A stretch of 64,000 nucleotides of DNA from contig NZ_BAAAYO010000001.1 in the NCBI RefSeq assembly GCF_039536325.1, forward strand, positions 868,001-932,000, read 5' to 3'. Below are positions 1 to 8,105 of this stretch, one piece after another; position 1 is the first letter of the stretch; each line of letters opens with the position of its first letter. The stretch is from Paenibacillus_AB hodogayensis. GTDB taxonomy: Bacteria; Bacillota; Bacilli; Paenibacillales; NBRC-103111. A program made the translations under genes and the position numbers. The notes below the pieces were generated by a model. The model worked only from the letters and a program-made list of their open reading frames with translations, made no database searches and was not told the origin of the DNA.

Positions 1-1581
1 CATGCCGCTTTTATTTTTCTCGTACCACTCCTGAGCCAGCTTCTCCACATTGTCGCCGCCGAGACGCTTCCATTCTTTGCGCAGCTCGGCCATCCCGTCT
101 TCGGGCGTCATCGCCTTGCCGCCGGTTACGACTTTCGCTTCGATCTGCTGGGCGATCGGATTAAACGTCGCGATCAACTGGGTGAGCTCCGGAAAATCGG
201 GATTAAACGGAATATCTCTGCGGTATTTGTTTTTCAGCGCCAGCTCCAGGGATTTTCCTTTCAGCTTGGCGTAATTTTGCGAAATCTCATCCTTTGCCGC
301 CATGGCCGGGAACAGCTCCGGCTTCAGTACCGAATCCATCACGATCGGGTATTCGAACGCGTAAGCGAGCTCTTTTTTGTTTTTGTCCGCGTCGATTTTT
401 TGTTGGACGCCGTCCACCATCTTGTAGTGAACATTTTCTTCCCCGTATTTGAGCGTTTCCCAACCGTCCTTCAGCATCCAATCGATAAACTGAATCGCCG
501 CTTTGATCTGATCTTCCTTCATTTTGCTGTTGAACGCGGTAAAAATGCTCGGCGGCGCCTCCTGGTACAAACCGTTTTTGCCATACTTCGTGCTGACCGA
601 TTCCAGCGGCACCATTTTGGCATTCGACTCGTTTTTGACCAGATTGCCGTTGAGCGCCTCCATATCCCAGCCCCCGAAGTAGATGCCGGCCTTTCCGGTC
701 GTGAGCAGCTGTGTGGAGCGTTGGAAATTCGTATCCGTAATATACTCCTTGTCGATCAGCCCTTCGTCGAACAGCTGCTTCTGGAAAGCAAGCGAATCTC
801 CGTATCGGTCGAGAAGTCTGCCGTATTGAAGCTTGCCGCCCTCCACATACCACTGGCCTTCGTTGGTAAAATACAATGCGCGGTAAATGCTGCTTGCATT
901 GGCGCTCAAGGCGATCGGCACCGTATCCGCCTTGCCGTTGCCGTCCGGGTCCCCGTCCTTGAACTTGCGGGCCACTTCGATCAATTCCTCCACCGTGGTC
1001 GGCGTTTTCAGTCCCAGCTTATCAAGCCAATCCTGACGAATCCACATGCCGTGGTTGGCGACCGTTTCCCGCGCAAACGACACGGCGTACACTTTCCCGC
1101 CGAAGTTCAAATAAGACTTGAGTTCGGGATGCTTATCCAAATAAGCCTTGTACGTCGTGCTGTATTTCTCGATATAATCGCCGATCGGTTGAATGGCGCC
1201 TTGGTTGGCAAGCTGGCTGATGTAGTTCCGGTCGTATTCCCAGATCAAGTCCGGCGCTTCCCCGGAAGCGATCAAGGCGTTCAGCTTCGGCTGCGCCTGA
1301 TTTCGCGCAACCGGTACCCACTTCACATTTACCGGCGCGTGCTCGTTGATCCACTTCGTCCAGCGGTTGTTCTCGTAGGTTCCTTCCTCCGTCGGCACCG
1401 TTCCGCGATCGAACATCGAGACGCTGATCTCCTTCTTCGGTCCCCCGTTTCCTGCGGTGGAGGTTCCGGGCGTGCCGCTCGGCTGCTCCGAACCGGATTT
1501 GGCCGTGCCGCATGCGGCAAGCATCGTCATTGCAATCGTGGCGGCGATCGCCGCTGTCCCCGTCTGTCTTCTCTTGTTCAT
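1..1581 (-). CDS. ABC transporter extracellular solute-binding lipoprotein (3' end missing)
   Basis: Binding protein of a carbohydrate importer, tethered outside the membrane. The ATG at 1581 follows a GGGGATG ribosome site. The first residues (MNKRR, then a hydrophobic run) end in a lipobox LAAC with the lipid-modified cysteine at residue 24, followed by a Gly/Ser/Thr linker. The body shows family-1 binding-protein landmarks: a DLIWEYDRNYI segment, a WIRQDWLDKLGLKTPTTVEEL helix region and a calcium-site-like DGDPDGNGKADT stretch, all typical of LplA/YtcQ-type proteins. 527 codons are present without a stop, so only a short C-terminal part lies outside the window. It follows two permease genes on the same strand (60 bases after the second), giving the order permease-permease-binding protein. 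The ATPase is not here, as is usual for this group, which shares an MsmX-type ATPase. The sugar cannot be deduced. Confidence 0.9.
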   Translation of the reverse strand, partial: MNKRRQTGTAAIAATIAMTMLAACGTAKSGSEQPSGTPGTSTAGNGGPKKEISVSMFDRGTVPTEEGTYENNRWTKWINEHAPVNVKWVPVARNQAQPKLNALIASGEAPDLIWEYDRNYISQLANQGAIQPIGDYIEKYSTTYKAYLDKHPELKSYLNFGGKVYAVSFARETVANHGMWIRQDWLDKLGLKTPTTVEELIEVARKFKDGDPDGNGKADTVPIALSANASSIYRALYFTNEGQWYVEGGKLQYGRLLDRYGDSLAFQKQLFDEGLIDKEYITDTNFQRSTQLLTTGKAGIYFGGWDMEALNGNLVKNESNAKMVPLESVSTKYGKNGLYQEAPPSIFTAFNSKMKEDQIKAAIQFIDWMLKDGWETLKYGEENVHYKMVDGVQQKIDADKNKKELAYAFEYPIVMDSVLKPELFPAMAAKDEISQNYAKLKGKSLELALKNKYRRDIPFNPDFPELTQLIATFNPIAQQIEAKVVTGGKAMTPEDGMAELRKEWKRLGGDNVEKLAQEWYEKNKSGM

Positions 1582-1640
1582 TGGTTCATCCCCTTATCTC
1601 ATCCATAAATCTGTATTCGGTCGCCCTGCGATACGCGGCC

Positions 1641-2573
1641 TCAGCCTTTAACGGAACCGATCAGCACGCCTTTGACGAAATGCCGCTGAAGGAACGGATA
1701 TACACATAGAATCGGCGCGACGGCAATGACGACGGCAGCCGCCTTGATCGCCTCCGGCGTGAGCATGATGTGCTCCGCCGCTTCGTTTCCGCTTATATTG
1801 TTCAGCAGATTGTCGTCCACCTTATTGACCATCTGATACAGCTTGACCATAATGGTCAACTTGGTCGACTTCGTAATGTAAAGAAGCACATTGAAGTAGC
1901 TGTTCCACCAGCCGACGGCGTAAAAGAGCGATAACGCCGCCAAAATCGGCTTGCACAACGGCATGAAAATTTGCAGCAAAATTCGCCAATCGCCCGCCCC
2001 GTCTATCGCGGCGGATTCCTCGATCTCCTCCGGCAGCCCTTCCATAAACGTCTTCATGACGAACATGTTGTACGTGCTGATCAGTCCGGGCAGCCAAACC
2101 GCCCAATACGAATTCATCAGCCCAAGCGATTTGATCAATATAAAGTTCGGGATGATTCCCGCGACGAACAGCATCGTAACCGTAATGAATACAAGCAGCG
2201 CGCTGCGGCCGAACAGTCTGCGTCTGGACAGCGGATACGCCGCGAGAATCGTCATCGCCATGTTCAGCACGGTCCCAACAATCGTTACGACCACGGTATT
2301 GCGCATCGCCACGAATAATTGCCCGTCTTCGATCAGACGCTTGTAGGCGACCACATTGAATTCGACCGGCCACAGGAACACTTCCCCGGACGTAATGGCC
2401 CGGCTGCTGCTGAGCGATGCCGCAATCTCGTACCAGAACGGAAATAGCGTGAGCAGCGAAACAAAACCAAGAAATAAGTAAGCGCTTACTGAAGCGATTC
2501 GATAACTTGCTGTCCGCCCCGTCCTCCTGCCGTGGTGCGCCGAAGTCCCGGATGTCGCATGGGTCTGGTTCAT
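1641..2573 (-). CDS. Carbohydrate ABC transporter permease (LplC/YtcP type)
   Basis: Second membrane subunit of the importer. The 310-residue protein has a basic N-terminus, about six hydrophobic segments starting near residue 28, and the EAA loop that contacts the ATPase at about residues 195-215 (EEIEESAAIDGAGDWRI then PLCKP). The C-terminus FVKGVLIGSVKG is the signature end of LplC/YtcP permeases (usual form FxKGVMIGSIKG). It starts 3 bases after the stop of the preceding permease, so the two are almost certainly translated from one message. The family is clear; the substrate is not. Confidence 0.93.
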   Translation of the reverse strand: MNQTHATSGTSAHHGRRTGRTASYRIASVSAYLFLGFVSLLTLFPFWYEIAASLSSSRAITSGEVFLWPVEFNVVAYKRLIEDGQLFVAMRNTVVVTIVGTVLNMAMTILAAYPLSRRRLFGRSALLVFITVTMLFVAGIIPNFILIKSLGLMNSYWAVWLPGLISTYNMFVMKTFMEGLPEEIEESAAIDGAGDWRILLQIFMPLCKPILAALSLFYAVGWWNSYFNVLLYITKSTKLTIMVKLYQMVNKVDDNLLNNISGNEAAEHIMLTPEAIKAAAVVIAVAPILCVYPFLQRHFVKGVLIGSVKG

Positions 2574-2576
2574 CTC

Positions 2577-3545
2577 TTACCACAACCCCCGTTCCCCGGT
2601 AACCCGGATTAGGCGATTGACGCCGATAACCAGAATGAGTCCGATTACCGACTGAAACAATCCGATCGCCGTCGTATAGCTGTAGCTCATATTTTGCAAG
2701 CCGACCCGGTACACGTACGTACTGATGACGTCGGCTACGTCGAGCACGGAATTATTTTGCAGGACGAGCGTTTGCTCAAGTCCGACATCCATCATTTGCC
2801 CCATTCTCAAAATAAGCAGAATGGCGATCGTGCCCCGGATGCCGGGCAGCGTGATGTGCCAAATTTGCCTCAGCTTGGCGGCGCCGTCGATTTTGGCCGC
2901 TTCGTAAAGCTGGGGATCGATCGAAGCCATGGCCGCCAGGTACAATATCGTCCCCCATCCCGCTTCCCGCCAAATGCCGGATATCGTATAAGCGATCGGC
3001 CACCAGAACGAATCGGCCATGAAATAAATCGTTTCCCCGGTTATTTTCTTCAAGATCAGATTGACGATCCCCGTACTCGGCGATAACGCCGCCACCACGA
3101 TGCTTCCAAGCACCGCCCACGACATGAAGTGGGGGATGTAGAGCATATTTTGCACGACGCGCTTGTACCAGTTGAGACGAACTTCATTTAATAGAAGCGC
3201 GAGCACAATCGGTACGGGAAAGCCGAATACGAGGCTGTACAAGTTCAGCACAAGCGTGTTTCGTAAAATTCGCCAAAAGTCCGGACTTGCGAATATCATC
3301 TGAAAATGTTTGAATCCGACCCACTGGCTGCCGAACACCCCGTCCGCAAACCTGTAGTTTTTAAACGCAATAATTTCTCCGGCCATCGGGGCGTATTTGA
3401 ACAACAAATAAAAACCGATGACCGGCAGGAGCATCAAATACAGGTGTTTGTCCTGCCTCATTCTTCTCCAAGCCGCCTGTCCGGACGTTCTTGCTGTCGT
3501 TCCCATCCCGGTCCGTTCTTCCGCCGCCGGGAGATTCCCCTTCAT
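2577..3545 (-). CDS. Carbohydrate ABC transporter permease (LplB type)
   Basis: First membrane subunit of the same importer, 322 residues. After a basic N-terminal tail comes the hallmark LplB opening (DKHLYLMLLPVIGFYLLFKYAPM, about residues 33-55), a GIVIAF-like segment (GEIIAFKNYRF), and six hydrophobic spans. The EAA loop is at about residues 215-240 (YEAAKIDGAAKLRQIWHITLPGI). It is the first of three same-strand genes (permease, permease, binding protein) and lies about 180 bases downstream of the AraC-type regulator. The 3546-3724 spacer holds two TGCCTTTTTTT runs and a GCCTTTT/AAAAGGC inverted repeat near 3652-3672, so some termination or processing between regulator and transporter is possible. 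Confidence 0.93.
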   Translation of the reverse strand: MKGNLPAAEERTGMGTTARTSGQAAWRRMRQDKHLYLMLLPVIGFYLLFKYAPMAGEIIAFKNYRFADGVFGSQWVGFKHFQMIFASPDFWRILRNTLVLNLYSLVFGFPVPIVLALLLNEVRLNWYKRVVQNMLYIPHFMSWAVLGSIVVAALSPSTGIVNLILKKITGETIYFMADSFWWPIAYTISGIWREAGWGTILYLAAMASIDPQLYEAAKIDGAAKLRQIWHITLPGIRGTIAILLILRMGQMMDVGLEQTLVLQNNSVLDVADVISTYVYRVGLQNMSYSYTTAIGLFQSVIGLILVIGVNRLIRVTGERGLW

Positions 3546-3724
3546 AGCGCTTCACCCTTTCCTTGCCGCCTTGTCATGTTTGCTCTGCGGTACGTTTTTC
3601 ATTGTAGGCACGGGAGGCTTGCGGCGGAAAGAGACGCGTTATACGGAGGGTGCCTTTTTTTGCGAAAAGGCGCGTGACCTTTTTTGCAGCCGGTGCCTTT
3701 TTTTATGCTGCGGCGGCAACAATC

Positions 3725-6031
3725 CTACTCCGGCGAGGCTTGTGAGGCGATCGCCGAATCCCGGTATTCGCTCGGAGTCATGCCGGTATATTTTTTGAAA
3801 GCGCGCAGAAAGCTGCGCGTATTCGTATAGCCGACCGCTTCGGCCACGTCGTTGACTTTGCGGTTTTTGTCCAGCAGCAGCTCCTTCGAGGCATTGATCC
3901 GGATTTCGATCAGGTAGTCGATAAAGTTTCGTTCCATATGTTCCTTGAACAATTTGCTTATGTATGTCGGAGAGAGCTCGAACTTGTCGGCAAGCCGGTC
4001 GAGTGAAAATTCGCTTTGCCCGTAATGTTCCTGAATATAAGCGACCATTTTCTCGATCGCCTTGTGGCTGCCCCGCTGCATGCGCTTGTCCTCGATCTTC
4101 CTCGCCATTTGCTCAAGCGCGGCGAGCACGATGTCTTCCAGATCCTTCCAGCCGCTGCAGCGGCCAATCCGCTCATGAAGATTGCCGAGGCCGGCCAGCG
4201 TTTCTTCCGTGTCGATACCCGTCGCGGCGATCCCTTGCAGCGATTTCATGACAAGCTCGTAGGAAAGCTGCCGGAGCAGCTCCGGCGACAGACCGCCTCC
4301 AACGGCTTCGCGGAAAAGCTCCGCGACGAATTCGTTCAGCTTGCCGTACTCCGTCTGCCTGAGCGCTTCCACGATGCGGTCGGTCATCTTGATAATCCGG
4401 TAGTAGTCCTGGTTGTCCGAGCCGATCAAATCTAGGACGGAAATGACGGAATGGCTGCCGATGACCATGCGGTATTGCAGCGCTTTTTGCGACTCGTCGT
4501 ACGACCTTGGGATATCGCTCATATCCCGGTAACACCGGCCGACACCCGCCGTTACGAGCAGGCCGAATTGGCGTCTCATGATGTCGAGAATTTGCTCGAC
4601 TGCGGCGAATGCGCGAAGATGGTTCTGCTCCTCGTCCCCCTCGGCAAAGCTGAATATAATCGCCGCCGAGCTTGCGCCCAGATCGACCGCTATGCCCGCG
4701 TTTTCCATATTGATCACTTCTTCCGCGACGTTGCATAGCGCATAAGCGTACAGCGTCTCGTCCTTCGGGCCGATACCGCCGTCCTTGTCGAACTCGGCGG
4801 TACAGACGACGAACATTTCCGGCAGAAGCCTTATGCCGATAAACTCCAGCTGACGGCTGACGGACGCATAATCGGTCCGGTATCCGGTGAGCATATCCAT
4901 CACCATTCGCCACTTCAGCGCCGGCTTGGAATCCCTCACTCTTTTTTCAAGCTGCTCGCGATCGGTGAACATTTGGTCGAACGCCGTCTCCAAATAGCCG
5001 AGGCTGCCCGTTTGTCCCGCCTTGACATGCCTCAGCGAACCGGACAGCTTGCCGGCGAGCCGGTCCAGCGGCTTGAACGTGCGGCGGTTCACGAAGAAAA
5101 GCGCCGTCAGCGCCATGACGACCATCAGCGAGGCGATGGCGATCATCAGCTTGCGCAGCGACTCCAGCGGTTGATACAACTGGCTCTGCGGAACGACGCT
5201 GACGATTTTCCATCCCGTGTAGGCCGACGTCCTGTAGAATACGGACTGCTCGGCTCCGCCGGATTTGACCGTGAATTGCCCGTTGCCGTTCCCGCCCAAT
5301 ATCCGTTTGATATAAGGCTCGTCGGTCATATCGGTATACAGCCGGGACTTGTCGTCGTGCGTCACGATACCGCCGCTTCCGTCAATGATGAACGTATGCC
5401 CGTCCTGCTGACCGCCGTCGTACACGTCTCCCATGATGCGGAACAGCTCGTCCTCCGTGATGTTGACGGCGACGAGACCTTTCCGGTACCCCGGACTGCT
5501 GATAAGCGGATACGGCCGGATATGCGTAACGGCGTTGTGCTCTTTGTCGCCGTCCCACACTTTGTGGGTGGAAATCCACTTGGAGTACCCTTCCATATCG
5601 ATGTAGCCGGCCAGCCAATTGTCCGCCGAATCGCTGCGCTGGAGAAACGATTTATCGGTCATCATGTCTTTGCTTGCGTCGGAGTAGACGAATACGGACG
5701 AGAGCTGCTCATTGGTAGACACGATCGTTTTCAATTTGTTCGACAGCGCAAAAAAATTCGCATACTTCTGGGAAGGGTCGTCGTAGCTGTCGTACATGAA
5801 ATAGACGTATTCGACTTGCTGCGACAAATTGAGCAAATCTTTCTCCGTCGTTCGGAACGTGATTTCGATTTTATCGTCGATCTGCTTGAGCAGCGCAAGA
5901 TGCGTATTCTTCAGATCCTGCTCCAGCCGGCCTACCGTGCCGTAATAAGACAACCCGAAAGTTAAAAATATGATAGCGATGAAAATGGAGCCGTAAATGA
6001 CCATAACTTTTCCGGAAATGCTGAACCGCAT
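3725..6031 (-). CDS. Membrane-anchored AraC-family regulator with extracellular sensor domain
   Basis: Likely transcriptional activator of the downstream importer. The 768-residue protein has a transmembrane helix at about residues 8-30, an extracellular Cache-like sensor domain to about residue 285 (contains FIIDGSGGIVTHDDKS and the GWKIVSVVPQSQLY motif typical of dCache), a second helix at about 290-312, a cytoplasmic GGDEF-like-sized linker region of unclear fold, and a C-terminal double helix-turn-helix AraC domain in the last 110 residues (FSLDRLADKFELSPTYISKLF and VNDVAEAVGYTNTRSFLRAFKKYTGMTPSEYR). The ATG at 6031 follows AGAGGGGG. This architecture is common beside Paenibacillus sugar importers; direct signalling from sensor to DNA-binding domain in one polypeptide is known for the family and inferred here. 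Confidence 0.92.
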   Translation of the reverse strand: MRFSISGKVMVIYGSIFIAIIFLTFGLSYYGTVGRLEQDLKNTHLALLKQIDDKIEITFRTTEKDLLNLSQQVEYVYFMYDSYDDPSQKYANFFALSNKLKTIVSTNEQLSSVFVYSDASKDMMTDKSFLQRSDSADNWLAGYIDMEGYSKWISTHKVWDGDKEHNAVTHIRPYPLISSPGYRKGLVAVNITEDELFRIMGDVYDGGQQDGHTFIIDGSGGIVTHDDKSRLYTDMTDEPYIKRILGGNGNGQFTVKSGGAEQSVFYRTSAYTGWKIVSVVPQSQLYQPLESLRKLMIAIASLMVVMALTALFFVNRRTFKPLDRLAGKLSGSLRHVKAGQTGSLGYLETAFDQMFTDREQLEKRVRDSKPALKWRMVMDMLTGYRTDYASVSRQLEFIGIRLLPEMFVVCTAEFDKDGGIGPKDETLYAYALCNVAEEVINMENAGIAVDLGASSAAIIFSFAEGDEEQNHLRAFAAVEQILDIMRRQFGLLVTAGVGRCYRDMSDIPRSYDESQKALQYRMVIGSHSVISVLDLIGSDNQDYYRIIKMTDRIVEALRQTEYGKLNEFVAELFREAVGGGLSPELLRQLSYELVMKSLQGIAATGIDTEETLAGLGNLHERIGRCSGWKDLEDIVLAALEQMARKIEDKRMQRGSHKAIEKMVAYIQEHYGQSEFSLDRLADKFELSPTYISKLFKEHMERNFIDYLIEIRINASKELLLDKNRKVNDVAEAVGYTNTRSFLRAFKKYTGMTPSEYRDSAIASQASPE

Positions 6032-6100
6032 AAAATCCCCCTCTGCCGGCCAACGTGTTCAGATCCATATGTTGATAGATTTGATTTACTATATCATACT

Positions 6101-6136
6101 ACCCCACCCACAAAATACTAGATCTGTGGGTGGGGT
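6101..6136. terminator. Perfect 12-bp hairpin between araC regulator and serS promoter
   Basis: ACCCCACCCACA at 6101-6112 pairs perfectly with TGTGGGTGGGGT at 6125-6136, 12-nt loop, followed on the plus strand by TTTTG. It resembles an intrinsic terminator for plus-strand transcripts, yet no plus-strand gene lies to its left. It sits between two divergent transcription units (araC regulator leftward, serS rightward) and may act as an insulator or as a regulatory hairpin in the araC leader. Confidence 0.5.
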
Positions 6137-6145
6137 TTTGCCCGT

Positions 6146-6175
6146 TTGACATAAACAAACGGATTGGGGTATACT
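6146..6175 (+). promoter_or_regulatory. Sigma-A-type promoter of the serS T-box transcript
   Basis: TTGACA (6146-6151), 18-bp spacer, TATACT (6170-6175). It precedes the T-box element, giving a predicted start near 6182. Confidence 0.8.
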
Positions 6176-6181
6176 ACTGCA

Positions 6182-6393
6182 CAATTACATATGCGCATTA
6201 TGCCGATGACGAGCATCCAACTCCGAGGCGTTTGCGATCGGGATTCGTCAGCTTTTCTGTCCGGCGGCGTCCTCTAAGCATGCCGGGAACCGCCCCGTTA
6301 CCGCGGAACCAAGCGGGCCGGTTATCCGGTCAAATTGGGTGGCACCGCGGGTGATAAGCGCTCCTCGTCCCAAACGACGAAGGGCGCTTTTTT
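6182..6393 (+). promoter_or_regulatory. T-box leader controlling serS
   Basis: A tRNA-sensing transcription attenuator. The T-box sequence GGGTGGCACCGCGG is at 6337-6350, preceded by a CCGG-TTAT-CCGG helix (stem III position). The terminator pairs AAGCGCTCCTCGTC (6356 onward) with GACGAAGGGCGCTT and ends in a T run at 6388-6393. The variable base of the UGGNA bulge is C, which would pair with the G discriminator of tRNA-Ser, in agreement with the downstream gene. Only about 155 nt separate the predicted transcription start from the T-box, and the only obvious Stem I candidate is short (TGACGA 6210-6215 with TCGTCA 6245-6250), so Stem I looks reduced. I could not fix the specifier codon with certainty. 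Confidence 0.85.
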
Positions 6394-6422
6394 GCCATTT
6401 TGCGGAAAAGGACGTGGATTGC

Positions 6423-7706
6423 ATGCTGGACATCCGATTTATTCGAGAAAACAAAGAACTGCTGCAGTTGACGGCGGAGCGGAAACGGCTGGCCGTCCCG
6501 CTGGACGATCTGCTGCGAACGGACGAGGAGAGAAAGCGGCTGCTCGCCGAAGCCGAGGCTTTGAGACACGAGCGGAACCGGCTTTCGGAGCAAATACCGC
6601 TCCTCATGCGAGCCGGATCGCGGGAAGAGGCGGACGCACTGAAAATGGAATCGAAACGGGTCGGGGAAATGCTGGCCGCCCTGGAGCCGCAGCTCGAGAA
6701 GCTCGAAAGCCGATGCAAGGAGCTGATGCTGCTCGTCCCGAACATCGTTTCGCCCGATACGCCGATCGGCGCGTCGGATGCGGACAATGTGGAAGTGAAA
6801 CGAGTAGGGACCCCTCCCGGCTTCGATTTCGAGGCCCGCGACCATATCGCGCTGGGAGAGTCGCTCGGCCTGATCGATATCGCCCGCGGAGTGAAGGTCG
6901 CCGGGAGCCGCAACTATTACTTGCTTGGCGCCGGACTGCATCTGCACCGGGCCGTTCAACAGTTGGCCGTCGATCTGCTTGCAAAGAAAGGCTTCACGGT
7001 AATGGAGGTGCCGCTGCTCGTCCGGGAGGAAACGCTCGTTGGCGCCGGTTTCTTCCCCGGAGGAAGAGATCAGACATTCGAGCTTCCCGCGGACGACAAG
7101 TGGCTCGTCGGCACGTCGGAGGCGTCGCTCGCCTCCTATTACGCCGGCGAAATCGTCGACGTCTCGCAGCCTATCCGGCTCGCAGCCGTCTCGAATTGCT
7201 TTCGCCGCGAGATCGGCTCGGCGGGCCGGGACGTGCACGGCCTGTACCGCGTGCATCAGTTCGCCAAGGTGGAGCAGGTCATCCTGTGCCGGGGCGAAGC
7301 CGACGAGTCGGAGCAAATGCTGCAGGACATTACGCAAAACGCCGAGGAGCTGCTCGGACTGCTCGAGCTTCCATACCGGGTCGTCGCGGTCTGCACCGGC
7401 GATATGGGACAAAAAAACTACAAGCAGTTCGACATCGAAACGTGGATGCCAAGCAGAGGCAGCTACGGCGAGACGCATTCGTCGTCGAATGTGCACGATT
7501 TCCAGGCGCGGCGCCTGGGCATCCGCTACCGCGATGCGGACGGCAAGCTGCGCTTCTGCCACACGCTCAACAATACGGCCGTAGCGTCTCCGCGCATCCT
7601 TATCCCGCTGCTCGAAAACCATCAGCGGGAGGACGGCTCGATCCATATCCCGCCCGCTCTGCGGCCGTACATGTACGGAATGGATTCGATCCGGCCCGGT
7701 GGTTGA
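6423..7706 (+). CDS. serS: Seryl-tRNA synthetase (divergent, T-box controlled)
   Basis: Charges tRNA-Ser with serine. 427 residues: N-terminal tRNA-binding coiled coil (about 1-105, rich in Glu/Arg/Leu heptads), then the class II core with TSE at 231-233, motif 2 (FRREIGSAGRDVHGLYRVHQF, 260-280) and motif 3 around 375-400 (FCHTLNNTAVASPRILIPLLENHQ). Two regions differ from the usual bacterial enzyme: LVGTSEASL replaces the common LIPTAEVPL, and ETHSSSNVHDFQARR (350-364) replaces EISSCSN.DFQARR. The divergence suggests an accessory or antibiotic-tolerant second enzyme, as known for the albomycin-resistant SerRS2 type, but that is inference. The ATG at 6423 follows AAAAGGA and is chosen over an upstream in-frame start inside the T-box terminator. 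Confidence 0.92.
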   Translation: MLDIRFIRENKELLQLTAERKRLAVPLDDLLRTDEERKRLLAEAEALRHERNRLSEQIPLLMRAGSREEADALKMESKRVGEMLAALEPQLEKLESRCKELMLLVPNIVSPDTPIGASDADNVEVKRVGTPPGFDFEARDHIALGESLGLIDIARGVKVAGSRNYYLLGAGLHLHRAVQQLAVDLLAKKGFTVMEVPLLVREETLVGAGFFPGGRDQTFELPADDKWLVGTSEASLASYYAGEIVDVSQPIRLAAVSNCFRREIGSAGRDVHGLYRVHQFAKVEQVILCRGEADESEQMLQDITQNAEELLGLLELPYRVVAVCTGDMGQKNYKQFDIETWMPSRGSYGETHSSSNVHDFQARRLGIRYRDADGKLRFCHTLNNTAVASPRILIPLLENHQREDGSIHIPPALRPYMYGMDSIRPGG

Positions 7707-7744
7707 AGATAACGGTTTTCGGAAGCAGTTAGGTTGGAAAGAAT

Positions 7745-7776
7745 ACAGGCCGGGGAGCATGAGCTCTCCGGCCTGT
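7745..7776. terminator. Bidirectional terminator between serS and the small acidic ORF
   Basis: ACAGGCCGG (7745-7753) pairs with CCGGCCTGT (7768-7776), with further GAG/CTC pairing inside; followed by TCTGTTATT. Lies between two convergent genes and ends 4 bases before the stop of the minus-strand ORF. Confidence 0.75.
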
Positions 7777-7779
7777 CTG

Positions 7780-7935
7780 TTATTCGTTCGCATGATCTTC
7801 TTCCCGCTCCGCCTTGTCGCTCTCCGGCAGCGGTTCTTTTTCCTCTTCGCGCAAATATTGATCCTGATCGCTTCCCCATATAAAATCGTAATTCGTCAAA
7901 TTCGGCTGGAAAGCGGCATCCTGCTTCTCTTCCAT
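7780..7935 (-). CDS. Small acidic hypothetical protein (51 aa)
   Basis: A 51-codon ORF on the minus strand starting at ATG 7935 after AAAAAAGGATG. The product begins MEEKQDAAFQPNLTNYDF and is strongly acidic and hydrophilic toward the C-terminus (REEEKEPLPESDKAEREED). No transmembrane segment, no cysteine and no recognised motif. Reasons to believe it is real: a fitting ribosome site, sensible codon use, convergent placement with a shared terminator directly after the stop. It resembles the many small unannotated acidic proteins of Paenibacillus and Bacillus in composition only; function unknown. Confidence 0.6.
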   Translation of the reverse strand: MEEKQDAAFQPNLTNYDFIWGSDQDQYLREEEKEPLPESDKAEREEDHANE

Positions 7936-8011
7936 CCTCGGTCACATCCTTTTTTCGGTAAGTATGCGGCAATCCCCCCAAAACTATTCATCGCGCACAC
8001 GGAAATAAGTA

Positions 8012-8040
8012 TTGTCAGCACTTGGATAGGGATGTATACT
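8012..8040 (+). promoter_or_regulatory. Promoter of the amidohydrolase operon
   Basis: TTGTCA (8012-8017), exact 17-bp spacer, TATACT (8035-8040). The predicted start, near 8047, lies just before the inverted repeat at 8051-8081. Confidence 0.75.
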
Positions 8041-8050
8041 GATGATGAAT

Positions 8051-8081
8051 TAATGGTATAGGTAAGGTACATATACCATTA
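8051..8081. promoter_or_regulatory. Operator-like 10-bp perfect inverted repeat
   Basis: TAATGGTATA (8051-8060) and TATACCATTA (8072-8081) are perfect inverted repeats separated by 11 bp. The position directly after the -10 box is a classical repressor site, and two-turn spacing of half-sites (21 bp centre to centre) suits a dimeric helix-turn-helix protein. The GntR-type regulator at 12620-13972 is the nearest candidate to bind it; the pairing is inference. Confidence 0.6.
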
Positions 8082-8105
8082 TGATGATTTCAAGGGGGAG
8101 TCAAC

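Noticed and set aside
277..1608. Long plus-strand open frames opposite the first binding protein (443 aa and others)
   Set aside because: They are antisense shadows of the minus-strand binding-protein gene, with Arg/His-rich, low-complexity products.
3640..3720. Terminator in the spacer after the AraC-type regulator
   Set aside because: The T-runs are on the plus strand while both flanking genes are on the minus strand, and the stem is short.
6339..6422. Upstream in-frame extension of SerRS (MAPRVISAPRPKRRR...)
   Set aside because: It would start inside the T-box terminator; the ATG at 6423 has its own ribosome site and the family N-terminus.
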